The notes beneath the pieces were generated by a model, which was not told where the DNA came from, did not search any database, and worked only from the letters and a program-made list of their open reading frames with translations. Both the position numbers and the translations under genes were made by a program. DNA of 64,000 nt, from the NCBI RefSeq assembly GCF_905171775.1, contig NC_053496.1:183671759-183735758 (forward strand). Direction: 5' to 3'. How positions within the stretch are numbered: the first letter of the stretch is position 1; each line of letters opens with the position of its first letter. This DNA is from Rana temporaria. Taxonomy: Eukaryota > Chordata > Amphibia > Anura > Ranidae. Shown here in pieces: positions 23,571-36,219 of the stretch.

Positions 23571-26344
23571 GGAGATCATCTCTGATGTTGACCAAGGCGA
23601 AGGCAGAGAACAACTGAGCTGGACGGCTTAAGTAGGCAGGACTGACAAGCAGGATATCATCAGCAGGTGAGTCACTGTGGAGAGATAGGAGCTGGCAATC
23701 AGCCGACAGCTGAGCAGCCAGCACAGAGAAGGAAGGGCTGAGCCCAGCCCTGTCACCCTTATCCTAAATGTGAATCTGATATTGATGTTAATGGAGGAGC
23801 CCACCACAATTCACACAGGCCCTTCAGGTCTAGTATGGATTTTCAAAGGGGGGGACCCCATGTAAAAAAAAAAAACATACCAGGCCACATACCCTCAACA
23901 TGGGAGAGTACCATGTTGCTGAGGACTCACAACCCAGGTCTGGTGGTTATGGCAGCCGGGAGGCTAACTGGAATCTGAACCCCTTAAAAAATAGGTGAAT
24001 GAGTCAAGGGTACATACCTATTCACAAAAGAGACATGGCTTAAATCAGAAAGTTCATGGGAGTAGCAAAGAATTTAAAGTTCATCAGAGACAAGATACAA
24101 GGCAAGGGGGTCCAAGAGTTCAGGCGGGGAGCTGTGCAACATCTCAGGTGGCCTAGCAAGAAGCCCCACAGCCAAACACCACAGAGGTCCCAGGTTCAGA
24201 TCTGGACTCTGACAGGTATCATGTTGCTGAGGACAAGGACCTCTTCACCACAACCCTGGCCTGGGGGTTGTGGGGGTCTGCTGAAAACATATTGAAATCT
24301 AAAGCTTCTTTAAAAATAGGTGAACGAGTAAAGCGGTACATACCTTTTCACCAAAAAATGTAGCCTATAAATAAAGACGCCCAATTGCTTTAAAAAAAAC
24401 AAATCTCCTTCAATGTTATCAAAGGTGATGTTCGCCTCACCAAAAAAAAAAAAGACAGACAGTGCTCCGTCCTCACCAAGTGACAGATTTCGGAACTGTC
24501 ATCTGCTATATACTGTATAGAGAAGAGGAGGGGATAATGGTGACATCATTGACCAAATATGGTCAATGCTATTCCCGCCCTTTTCCGTTGTCCTCTCATC
24601 TTCAGCACAAATGTTTGTTCCCCTATTGTGTCCCCAGTACAGTTTCCCCTCCCTCCCTAACACTTACAGACCTCAGATGCCGCGATCCTGGGAAAAGGAT
24701 GCCTAAAACCTCCCTAAAACTTACAGACCTCGGATGCCACTCGCGGCCTTTTCCCAGGATCACGGCCAGCTGCGGGCAGGATGTTTTAGGCGAGGCTGCG
24801 GCTTTGGCCTAGTCCGCGGAGCGCCGGTCCTATGGGTTGGAATATACAATAAAGAAAAAAAAACTCCAGTAATCGGATTTGTTTGATAGGTTAATATAAA
24901 GAACTTTTTAGTGCCAACATTTTCCAAACCCTGATGACACTGTGACCCCATCAATAAAAGTATATGCTCGCATTCCATCTCTACACAAACACAGCATCTG
25001 CTGCCTTTAGACAATCCAGCTGTCCAGACTTTATCGGCAGCAAAATGTCAGATTCGTGCGACAAGCGCACGGGCAACAATCACATGCAATCACTCCAACA
25101 CACATGACACACGGCACAGGCAATGCTTCCTAGTCTAAGCACAGCAACTGGGGCACGCTGATCCGGCACAGCCCGTCTGACTCTAATACACACTTTAGTG
25201 GCCCTGTCATTTTCGGCCGCTGCTGCCAATAAATTAAGCCTGTCAAGATAATTAATATCGGGAGAGACGGGGCAGCTCGGAGCTGCAAGGATGTACCCTG
25301 GAGAAGAGGAGAGAGAACGAGGAAAGACAAATAGAAACCAGAGGAGAGACAGCGAGAGACATACACTGTTGAAAGACAGAGACATCTAGGGAGCAATAGG
25401 AGACCCAAACCCAAGAAAAGGAAAATAAGCGTAAAAGAGCAAAAAACAATAGCAACCATCAAGAGGAAAGGTCAGTATATGGTTACTGGAGAGTCAGAAT
25501 AGCTAGAGAACGCCAGAATAAGAAAATATATTATTACAAATAATAATATATTAACGCAAACGTTTTATACACAGAGGGATTTGTCAATGGGGAAAAGGAC
25601 CCTACGGAGTATTGAACAGAGTATGACGGAGCAGGTTGTGTGAAAGAAGAACAAGATTATGGTCCTATGGGATGGAATGTACACTTAAGAAAAAAGAGTT
25701 CTACCCGGCGACAAAGATTTACCCTTTAAAATCACCAAAGGCAACGTTTAAAAAAATTCTACAGGTTGCATGTTTTGAGTTTAGAGGAGGTCTAGGGCTA
25801 GAATTATTGCTCTCGCTCTACCAATCGTGGCGATATCTCACATGTGTGGAGTTTGTATACCGTTTACGTATGCGTTCGCTTCTGCGCGCGAGCTCGGCAC
25901 GCATTTTCTGGCTCCTAACTTTTTTAGCTGGCTCCTAGATTCCAAGCAAATTTGTCAAACCCTGGTTAAGACAGTAAATAATGAGATCCCTCAATTACTT
26001 AGAAACATTATATTACCTCGAAAATTGTGCTATAAAAAAAATTATGTAACTCAACACACAAAATCCAGAAACCTGCCGAGCAGAATGGGAGCTATTGATG
26101 GTTTCAGTGGTGAGAATGTGGTTGGTGTTCCAGAAACACGGCTTGACTCCTCACAAGACTGGGCTGTTTGTATTCATGCTGATCCTTCTTGTTTTGAGGG
26201 ACACGGGACATAGAAAAGATGGAGGGGGGTTTCTCTATGTTAGATATGAGGAAGAAAGGTGATCTTGTGGTTGGAGGTGGTGATGGTGTGGAGGAGGAAT
26301 TACGGGAGGAATGATAGACGGGTCTATGAACTGATGGACTTATC
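23571..26344. other. Intergenic stretch with no recognised gene
   Basis: Two related segments (about 23941-24050 and 24250-24365, sharing AAAATAGGTGAAYGAGT and GTACATACCT) indicate a dispersed repeat. 24480-24760 has an internal duplicate (CTTACAGACCTCRGATGCC). 25830-25950 resembles a GC-rich amphibian repeat (TTCTGCGCGCGAGCTCG). Open frames (24462-24812, 25080-25462, 25827-26213) have no domain or codon pattern I can recognise. Confidence 0.5.
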
Positions 26345-26865
26345 ATTGGAGTCTACTACAAACCGAGTGGCTCCGTACCTTGCAGTGTACCGAGTCAATC
26401 TGAGTGGCTCTAAACCTTGCGCTGCACCTAATAGATCTGAGTCACTCTGTACCTTGCAGTGTACCAAGTCAATCCGAGTAGCCCTGTACCTTGCAGCGTA
26501 CCAAGTCGATCTGAGTGGCTTTGTACCTTGCAATTTACCAAGTCGATCTAAGTGGCTCCATACCTTGCAGTGTACCGAGTCAATCCAAGTAGCTCTGTAC
26601 ATTGCAGTGCACCAAGTCGATAAGAGTGGCTCTGTACCTTGCAGTGTACCAAGTTGATCAGAGTGGCTCTGTACCTTGCAGTGTACCAAGTTGATCAGAG
26701 TGGCTCTGTACCTTGTCAATCCGAGTGGCTCTGTACCTTGCAGTGTATCGAGTCAATCCAAGTGGCTCTGCACCCTGCAGTGTACCGAGCCACCTGAGTG
26801 GCTCTGTACCTTGCAGAGTACAGAGTCAATCCGAGTGGATCTGTACCTTGCAGTGTACCGCAATT
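26345..26865. repeat. 37-bp minisatellite 3' of unit C
   Basis: About 14 copies of a 37-bp unit (GTGGCTCTGTACCTTGCAGT then GTACCAAGTTGATCAGA, with deletions). The same family occurs 3' of unit D (41795-42690), so the array was part of the segmental duplication. Open frames on both strands reflect the repeat. Confidence 0.95.
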
Positions 26866-27399
26866 GGTATAAATGTTTTTTTTTAACCCTTTCTGTAGAA
26901 TTCATTATTAGCCTGTCTCTTTACGTGACCATATATTAACCCCTTAACCTCCCTTGTCCTGCACATTGACCCCTTCACACCCTCCTCCCTCTGTGTACGA
27001 CCCATAGCATAAGGCTGCTCAGGCAACCACCTTTAGGGTGCCAGAAGGAGGAGGGGGGGGATCTGAACCCCCCCCCAGCTACTTGCTGGGGATTCGTATT
27101 TGTAACCCCTTCCCCCCGACCAGTATTTGCTCTGGGAGCGCTCCGCACACTTTCGCTGTGTAGAAAAAAATCCTTGCACCGACCCCGCATACAACTGCCA
27201 AGCTCCATGTTTGAACCCCCTCATCACCATCATGTTTTTTACATTTCACAAAAAATAAAATGAAGTCACATCGGGGCGTCTACTTTCCAATATGGCGGTT
27301 TTCGTACAGCCCGGCATTTTTATTTTATAAACAGAAAATAAGATGTACAGCTAAATATAATTTATATAGAAGACATTTCCCGCACTCAGGAAACTAATA
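26866..27399 (-). other. 3' flank and likely poly(A) signal of unit C
   Basis: The block is shared with 42690-43252 downstream of unit D. It contains AATAAA on the minus strand at 27324-27319, about 75 bp past the stop, and a second AATAAA-like site near 27258. The vestigial finger PECGKCLLY follows the stop codon in the same frame (27396-27360). The rest (TTTGCTCTGGGAGCGCTCCG) is dispersed-repeat-like. Confidence 0.6.
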
Positions 27400-30300
27400 C
27401 TACTGGGGGGCTGTGTGGGTTCTCTGATGTCTCATAACATTACACTTCTGTGAGAAACATTCCCCGCACTCAGGGCAGGAGTGAGGCTTCTCTCTGGTGT
27501 GAGATCTTTGGTGTCTGACAAGATCCGATTTCCATGGATAACATTTCCCGCACTCAGGGCAGGCGTACGGCTTCTCCCTGGTGTGAGATTTCTGATGCTG
27601 GACAAGATCCGATTTCTCTGCATAACATTTCCCGCACTCAGGGCAGGAGTGTGGCTTCTCCTTGATGTGAGATTTCTGATGCCGGACAAGACCCGATTTC
27701 TCTGCATAACATTTCCCGCACTCAGCGCAGGAGTGCGACTTCTCCTTGAAGTGAGATTTCTGATGCCGGACAAGATCCGATTTCTCTGCATAACATTTCC
27801 CGCACTCAGGGCAGGAGTGTGGCTTCTCCTTGATGTGAGATTTCTGATGCCGGACAAGACCCGATTTCTCTGCATAACATTTCCCGCACTCAGCGCAGGA
27901 GTGCGACTTCTCCTTGAAGTGAGATTTCTGATGCTGGACAAGATCCGATTTCTCTGCATAGCATTTCCCGCACTCAGGGCAGGAGTGTGGCTTCTCCTTG
28001 ATGTGAGATTTCTGATGCCGGACAAGATTCGATTTCTCTGCATAACATTTCCCGCACTCAGGGCAGGAGTGCGACTTCTCCTTGAAGTGAGATTTCTGAT
28101 GTTTGCTTAGACTATATTTGTTTAGATAACATTTCCCGCACTCAGAACAGGGAAGTGGCTGTCTCGTCGTATGTCGTGCAATATGGTGTTTATTAGCCTC
28201 ACCCTTATTTGTAAAACTTTTATCACAGTCAGGACAGTCATACGGCTTCTCGCCCGTATGAGACCTCAGATGCACATCAAGCCAGCGCTTTTTTAAAAAA
28301 CATTTCCCGCACTCGGGGCAGCCATGCGGCCTCTCCCCTGTGTGACTTCTTATATGATCATTAAGAACTGATTTCAGTCTAAAACATTTTCCGCATTCGG
28401 GGCAGACATGCGGCTTCTCACCAGTGTGCAGTCTCAGATGAACAGAAAGACTTGTCTTCTTTGGAAATTGTTTTCCGCACTCAGGACAGGCATACGGCAT
28501 ATCCCCCGTGTGAATTCTTTGATGTAAAACAAGTCCTTCCTTACTTACAAAATAATTCCCGCACTCAGAGCAGACATACGGCAGATCCCCCCTGTGAGAT
28601 CTTTGATGTATTACAAGTTGTGATTTCCGTGAGAAATATTTCCCGCACTCAGGGCAGGAATACGGCTTCTCCCCCGTGTGACATTTTATATGATCATTAA
28701 GATTTGTTTTCAGTCTAAAACATTTTCCACACTCTGGACAGGCATACGGCTCCTCCCCCGTGTGACACCTTAGATGTAGATCAAGTCTTGATTTCAGTGA
28801 GAAACATTTCCCGCACTCAGGGCAGGGAAACGGCTTCTTCCCGGTGTGAGTTTTTTCATGCATAGCAAGTGTGTAATTCTGCGAGAAACATTTGCCGCAC
28901 TTAAGGCAGGAAAACGGCTTCTCGCCCGTGTGAGACCTAAGATGTTTGACCAGCTGTGCTTTATGTAGAAAACATTTCCCGCACTCAGAACAGGTATGAA
29001 GCCCGTCCTCCCTGTGAGTTCCCTGATGTAAAAAAAGAGCTAAACCGGAGCTAAAACTTTTCTCACACTGAGAACAGGGAAATGTCTCCTCCCCCTGAAT
29101 CCCGGCCCCACCCCTGACAGTACGAGGTTGCTCAGAGTCGGAGGGATTCGGTGGTCTATCCACACTGTGAAGTCCTCCATCCATAGTGGAGCTCATTGTC
29201 TTTTCTCCTCCACAATCTCCTGTGATGTCCTCATCTTCCATTTTACAACCTGGAGATAAAGTGAGACGATCCTTTGAGGGTTTCTCCATGGCGTGTCCTG
29301 GAAAAATAGAAAAACATCATCAATAGATCTGAGAGGGTTAGTTCACTTCCATCAAGATTCCATCTGGATCAGGTAGATATGAGTGAGGAGGAGATGTTCT
29401 CTGTGGAGGTCCCAACCAGCTGGGACGCTTCCCCCCATCAAAGAACCTTTGGTCCTCCTTCCAGATCACTTCTACATTTACACAGCCTTGTCAGAAGAGC
29501 AGGAACCAATGGGGACTGGGAGGGGCGTGCTCTTTACACAACCACAAGCCTAGGCACTAGGTCATGTGATCTCTGATAGACAAGAGGGGCAAAGTTCAGA
29601 CTTGCAGACCCTTTACCATAGAACAAGTGACCATAGGCCTAGGCTTCTGGTGATATGCAGCACTTGGGAGCGAACAGCAGTATTTTCTCCTGCAAAGATC
29701 AGTGTTTCGGTCTTTGTTACGTATCATCCCGACAAGACTGGTAATAGAGTTTTATGGTAACATTTATCTAGAAGTCTTCTGGAAGAAGAGGGACCAACCT
29801 AAGAAAGGCTCAATCTGTGTTATCATATCTGTGCTATTGTAACTAGGAGTGACACACAACCTAATACTGCCAACTGAACCCCAGGACGGGTATCAGTACA
29901 GGGGGGGACCATTATCAACCTATTATTGGCCGATATCACTCAGCTCCCGCCCTACTCTAGACCAAACAGTGAGCAGTAGCAGAGCAGAGATAAGAGAAGA
30001 ATATATTGTGGCTCACCTGTGCTGATCTCTGTAGGAGTGTCCTCCTCTATGAATGTCCTCGTCATTCCAGCCTCCTCCATAGACTGCTGATCATCCCTCA
30101 CATACGTCTCTTTTTCTTCACCCTAAACCAACAGAATGGCAGCAAAAGAAAAGGTTTTCATACTTTTTGTATTCAAAAACAGTCGGGTTATGCTGCCGAC
30201 TACAGGAGGTCGAGACGTCCAAAAGCAGTGCAACTAAAAAAGGGGTGAACAGCCAGTGGTCGGCCCAAAAGGGACTGGGAACTATCAAAAAGAATAACCC

Positions 30301-32823
30301 ACAAATCTGAACCAGAAGAGACAACCCTTCAAGACAAGAGAAGTTGCCAATGACCAATGGAAGGCCACAGAGAATCAACCTGATGCTCAGACCTGGATAG
30401 AAAAGATCACAGCCAAGGGGGATGATTCCACCCCTAAGGAACGACGAGCCTCATCCAGCAAGAGGCTCTGAAACCAAAAACCCATCAAAATTGGTGGAAC
30501 TAGAGAACTACTCGAGAGGTAGAAATCAACTAACATGTCATGGTCAACAGATGAATAAAACACAGGGAATGGAAGACCTTGTCCTTCCATCCAGGTTATA
30601 CTAGAGGTTGAGACACTTTCAAAACAGACACATTTTAAGTAATCCCCCAATAACCCCAATTCTACAGAGTATGCCTTTGTTTTTTGGAAAAGCAGTACCA
30701 AGGGCAAAACCAGAAAACACAAACGTTTGGGATTTGTGTCCCTCAATGGACTTCAAGAATGAGATGTTATGGTAAACATAAAAAGTAAAAATTGCCCACA
30801 GGACTATGCGAGGCTCAAAGATGTTATGATAAGTTGAGGGTGGTTATGGTGTCCATTGAGGGAGGCAGGAATTCAGATACAATCGGGACATCCAAAAGCA
30901 GTCCAACCAGTCAGGGAGGGAATGTTCCATAAGAAGGCCTCATGTACACTTGCTTCAAAATGTGGCATTGGACACACTTTTTGTACAGCACTCTGAATGC
31001 CAACCAAAGCTCCAGTCTCTAAATAAAATGGTGACCTTATAGTCCTGGTCACACGTTGTGTTTGCTTTGCTTCAAAAATGAAGGGCTAGGTCCTTATTGG
31101 AGTAGAAGAGGAGAAACTGGTGCCAGATGACCCTATAGATCAGGGAGCTCCTCTGAAGAGGAGGGCATCTGAGGGGCATCTGGTACCATGAAGCATTTAA
31201 AAGTATCCAGAGTTATCCTAAAGCTGGCAACAGGAGTGCAGATGGAGTATCATTTCAAAAGTCAAGTCCCTTTTTGGACAGGAAAATGGGTTCCAGGGTG
31301 TGTGGAACTCAGGAGGACCTGGGAAGATACAGTAACCTGTGCAATAGCACAAGAATGATAATGGGGGGCAACTGAATGAGGGTCTTTGTTACTAGGTGGC
31401 TCCACCTTTGTGTCCGTCAGAAAGCTCCTTTATCACACCATAATCATCACCATCTTTTTTATACTCTTCTCTAATTACACTATTATAGTCCTAGAGGTTT
31501 GTACTTCAAGTATATAACAAGACATTGTCTGGGAACCCAACAATCAGGGCTATAGGCTTAGTGGTCATGGTGTTGTTGCCTTCAGGTTCCCCAACCTTAT
31601 TGGGAATCTTCTGAACCCAACAGTCAGAGCTACAGGCCTGTTGGCCATTGTCTTGCTGCCCTAAGGTTTTCCAACAAGGTTGGGAATCTTCTGAACCTAA
31701 TGCCGCGTACACACCATCACTTTATGTGATGAAAAAAAACGACACTTTATGTGAAGTAAAAAATGACGTTTTTGAAACTTCAATTTTCAAAGACGAAGTT
31801 GCCTACACACCATCGTTTTCTCACAATGATCTTGCAAAGCGAGGTTACGTTCCACCACGTTTTACCATTGAAGCTTGCTTCATAAGTAGCTTCTGGGCAT
31901 GCGTGGATGAAAAAACGTCTTAGAAAACGACGTTTTTTGCTACACACGGTCAATTTCTGTGAAGTAAAAAGTGCACTTTTGAAAAACGACACATAAAATT
32001 GAAGCATGCTTCAATTTTTTTTGGTCGTTTTTTACAAGACATAAAACAACGTTTTCCCCCACACACGGTCAATTAAAGTGACGTTTTTAAAAACGTCATT
32101 TTTTTTCATCACATAAAGTGATGGTGTGTACGCGGCATAACAGTTAGGGCTACTTGCCTGATGGTCATGGTCTTGTTGTGTTCAGCTTCTCCAACCTTGT
32201 TGGGAATCAATAAACAAGAACATGCGGATGTGCGGAAAGTATAGTTTGTTGCTTGAGAACTAATAAGGGAGGCTCTGGGTTATCTTGCTCCATGTTAGTC
32301 TGGTATGTCTAAATAATGAGACTGTATTCTGGAAATGTAGAGTTTTGGAGATCCATGGTGCTAGATTATTAGGTTCGGCCGGCTTTATTGAGGAGCTTCA
32401 TATGTTAATAAGATTCTTTGCATAAATTATCAAAATGGTATATATATTTATATATATATGTATGTATATATATATATATATATATAGTCGTGGCCCTTTG
32501 ACCGAGAGATGTGGATCACATAAACACGCGACAAGACTTACAACATAAAGAGACCTGAAGTGTGCCTTGGTGGTCTGGTCGGTATGCCAAAAAAAGGGGG
32601 CATACCCAAGATAAGTAATGGGTAGTTGATGAAGGAGGATATGCAGAGAAGTGCCCTGAAAAAGGGAAGGGCAGGAGGGTATCGAATGCGCAGACTCACA
32701 AACATGAGGTGAGCTGGGAAGAGTCGGCCCAGTGACGTGTAGTATCGCGCACTGAACCAACAAAGAGATTGGGCAAGTACCCTCCGGGGTCCTCCCATAC
32801 ACTCAGGCCACCATATTGGCCTT

Positions 32824-32866
<43 letters not shown>

Positions 32867-35422
32867 TGAAATGTATACTATTTCGAACTTTCCTCTTTTT
32901 GCCACATATATGGGTTCAATAGACTCAGATGATATTTCCAACCACACAGTGGCCTGGATTCTTCTACAACATCCATTGTAGGAAACATACTTGTGTATAA
33001 ATCAGAACTACCAAATATCTTTCATCGTCTACCTGATAAAGTCTTGCGTAGTTGTGATCTTCCTGCCTGGAATGTCTTGGCCTCTTTGGGGGATCTCTAT
33101 GGCTGGATGACTCCACCATGGTGTCCTGGAACAGATCTTTGTTAACTTCCTCAATCACCCCGTCATCATCCTTCTCTTGTATCTCTTCATTAACATCAAC
33201 TGTAGGAACATTCAGGTTCCCACTCTGAATAGATAATAAAAATGACATCAATGGTAACAATGCAGATAATGTACAGATCCTAATGATACTATCAGTGATT
33301 GTTCCTCATCTACCTGATGATGGTGAGGGATGGTGTGACCTTCCTGTGTGGAATCCAGAGGATGGGGACATCCCTCTAGGGGGGTCCTGTCATTAGGTGG
33401 CTCCATCATATCCTTGTGTCCTTCGGAAAGCTTCTCCATCACACTACACTCCTCATCCTCTTCTTTTATCTCTTCTTTTATCTCTTCTTTTATCTCTTCT
33501 TTAACCTCAACTTCAGAATCTCTCAGGTTTCCACTCTGAATAGATAATAAAAATGACATCAATGGTAACAATGCAGATAATGTACAGATCCTAATGATAC
33601 TATCAGTGATTGTTCCCCATCTACCTGATGATGGTGGGGGATGGTGTGACCTTCCTGTGTGGAATCCCGGGAATACAGAGGACAGGGACATCTCTCTGGT
33701 GGGTTCCCGGTATTAGGTGGTTCAATTGTGACATCCGCTTGTCCTTCCAAAAACTCTGTCATCACACCAGACTTCTCATCCCCCTCTATATGTTCTTCTT
33801 TAACAAGATTATCATCTCTGAGGTTTCCACTCTGAAAATACAATAGGACATTTTTTTAATAAAACAAACTTATGTATAAATCGTAACTATAATCTTTGCG
33901 GTTTCCACTCTGAATGTATAATAAAACATTTAGTATAACAAACATACAGGTGTATAAATCATAACTACCAATAATTGTTCCCCATCTACCTGATGATGGT
34001 GGGGGATGGTGTGACCTTCCTGTGTGGAATCCCGGGAATACAGAGGACGGGGACATCTCTCTGGTGGGTTTGTGTTGGTAGGTGGATCCATAATATTCTT
34101 ATGTCCTTCTGAAGGTTCCTCCACCACATCATCTTCCTCCTCTTTATACTCTTCTTTAATATCGATATTTATATCCTTGATATTTTCATTGGTGATCTAT
34201 AAGGAAACATTCATTGTGACACATATGCTTGAATAAAAATCATAACTACTGATAATTGTTCATCACCTACCTGATCATGTTGTACGTTGTCATTCTCTTC
34301 ATGTGTGTCCATCATGACGTCCTTGTAGAGATCCTTGTGTCCTTCTAAATACTCCCACTCCTCCATGGAGAAATAGACAGTGACATCCTGACACCTTATA
34401 GGAACCTGACACACACAATGATACAGTCACCATCCAGACACACCCCTTGTCTGTTACTGGATAATGTCCCAGAATTCCCAGAATCCTCCTCACCTCTCCT
34501 GTCAGCAGCTCCATCATCTTCTTGGTGACTTCTAGAATCTTCTCCATGTTGTGTCTCTCAGGTTTTAGGGAGTCACATGGAGGCATTGTGATGGTCATAT
34601 GATCACCTGACTTCACAAGAGGAAATCTCTGTATTGGAGAACCAATAGGAATATCACGTTAGAATCCCAGAATCCTCCTCACCTCTCCGGTCAGGTCTGT
34701 GTTTTATTAATAGAGATAAGAGTGATGTCATGTGACCTCCCAGAATCCTCCTCACCTCTCCGGTCAGGTCTGTGTATTATTAATAGAGATAAGAGTGATG
34801 TCATGTGACCTCCCAGAATCCTCCTCACCTCTCCGGTCAGGTCTGTGTTTTATTAATAGAGATAAGAGTGATGTCATGTGATCTCCCAGAATCCTCCTCA
34901 CCTCTCCGGTCAGGTCTGTGTTTTATTACTAGAGATAAGAGTGATGTCATGTGACCTCCCAGAATCCTCCTCACCTCTCCGGTCAGGTCTGTGTTTTATT
35001 AATAGAGATTAAAGTGATGTCATGTGACCTCCCAGAATCCTCCTCACCTCTCCGGTCAGGTCTGTGTTTTATTAATAAAGATAAGAGTGATGTCATGTGA
35101 CCTCCCAGAATCCTCCTCACCTCTCCGGTCAGGTCTGTGTTTTATTAATAGAGATAGAGTGATGTCATGTGACCTCCCAGAATCCTCCTCACCTCTCCGG
35201 TCAGGTCTGTGTTTTATTAATAGAGATAAGAGTGATGTCATGTGACCTCCCAGAATCCTCCTCACCTCTCCGGTCAGGTCTGTGTTTTATTAATAGAGAT
35301 AAGAGTGATGTCATGTGACCTCCTAGAATCCTCCTCACCTCTCCAGTCAGCAGGCAGATGATCTCCAGGGCGAGGTTTAGTATCCTCTCGGTCATATCAC
35401 TCTGATCCTCCTCCATCCTCAT
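27400..35422 (-). CDS. Unit C: KRAB-like C2H2 zinc-finger protein (complete, 1,061 aa, 20 fingers)
   Basis: Nine coding exons in transcript order: 35422-35339, 34628-34494, 34405-34271 (KRAB), 34196-33990, 33831-33625, 33535-33314, 33224-33033, 30122-30017 and 29297-27400. All have GT/AG ends, all junctions are phase 0 except the last (phase 1), and 1,062 codons are open. The start is MRMEED at 35422; the 5'UTR part of the exon begins at 35448 after CTACAG. KRAB core: DVTVYF, MEEW, LYKDVMMD. Four tandem linker exons follow, each with an acidic first half and a conserved end (three with GHTIPHHHQ). The 33314-33535 exon carries five VKEE/IKEE motifs, which fit the SUMO acceptor consensus. The 30017-30122 exon is 30 nt shorter than its paralogues, in frame. 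The ZF exon has 20 fingers. Fingers 12-17 are joined by FKEKS/IKEKP in place of TGEKP, and 13-18 are near-identical tandem copies differing at helix position 3 (D, G or N) and 6 (R or Q). A nuclear repressor role is inferred. Confidence 0.88.
31698..32140. mobile_element. 437-bp MITE in the long intron of unit C
   Basis: Element 31701-32137. Ends TGCCGCGTACACACCATCAC and GTGATGGTGTGTACGCGGCA are exact inverted repeats extending about 39 bp, flanked by TAA on both sides. The paralogous repeat in unit D (GAACCTAACAGTCAGGG near 47680) shows the empty site GAACC-TAA-CAG. PIF/Harbinger-type target. It inserted after the C/D duplication or in a repeat copy private to C. Confidence 0.9.
32827..32864. 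repeat. (TA)n microsatellite in unit C intron
   Basis: About 19 perfect TA dinucleotides. A shorter interrupted TA/TG tract lies at 32440-32487. Confidence 0.9.
33842..33912 (-). pseudogene. Remnant linker exon between exons of unit C
   Basis: TTCAG followed by AGTGGAAACCGCAAAGA (minus strand, from 33912) is the acceptor and start of a further SGNLR-type linker exon, but it runs into stops without a donor. It records a fifth linker duplication that decayed. Confidence 0.55.
34670..35338 (-). repeat. 73-bp tandem array of exon 2 donors, unit C
   Basis: Nine copies of the unit seen in unit A (minus strand: CCGGAGAGGTGAGGAGGATT, GTCACATGACATCACTCTTA). Each carries GAGAG|GTGAGG. The array directly abuts the real exon 2 donor at 35338. 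One unit has a single-base deletion (AGAGATAGAG near 35152). Confidence 0.9.
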
Positions 35423-36012
35423 TGGTCATGTGATCTATATGTGTTTTTCTGTAGAGGAATAGTGGAGAATTATTTGCATTGTATTGTTTTTTACAATATT
35501 AGGATGCAATGGTTAATGCAAAGTCAATAGAAATATTGAAAGTCAGTTTTGCTCATTGTTGGAGTGGACCAGGAGATCGGCACTCGCCAGTCGAAACAGT
35601 TTCTGAAGAAGGCTTCAGCCGGCACTGGAGCTCTGTGTTCCCGTACCGTGTCCCATACCTGTCCTGTAATTATGAAATCAGCAGGAGGAGCCACAGATGT
35701 GGATGACCAGGAGATCGGCATCAGGGCTCCGTTCAGAGAGGTAAGATTTTACCTTTACGGGGAAAACTTTTATTTGGGTTTTTACGTTTGGTCAAGCTTT
35801 CCTGATTTACGGTCTTAGTATTTTTAGTTTAATACGTGAAATTATCTGATGGAATACTGAGAGCGATATAAACATTTTGGGCTGTAAAATAGTATATGTA
35901 TTTATCTGTGTGTAATTCACACTGAAAAGAGGAACACTTAAAGATGGACACAGCAATTTGGTTCCTAATAATGGACAATGATGAGAGTTATGATCTAATA
36001 ATATCTTATTAC

Positions 36013-36190
36013 CTCCTCTGCTCCCAGCTCCAGCAACGTCGTCTCGAAATTTCCATCTGACTCACCTCTCACCCGAAACTTCCTGTCTCTACCTGACATC
36101 ACTTCCTGTCTGCCATAAAGACTTCCTGTCTAGGTACAAGTGAGATTACCATCTTGTGGAGCTCAGAGGAACTGCACCCCTGAGAAACAT
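36013..36190 (-). promoter_or_regulatory. Unit C promoter and exon 1
   Basis: Contains the composite ACAGGAAGTGATGTCA at 36109-36094, further ACAGGAAGT at 36129-36121 and ACAGGAAGTTTCGGG near 36086, plus CACAAGATGGTAATC (YY1-like). The exon 1 donor GTAATAAG lies at 36012. It is conserved with units A, B and D. Confidence 0.65.
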
Positions 36191-36219
36191 CTCGTAGTAT
36201 GAACAACGGCCTTGTGCTG

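Noticed and set aside
27481..28110. 209-codon + strand ORF over the finger exon of unit C
   Set aside because: Antisense shadow of the 84-bp finger repeats.
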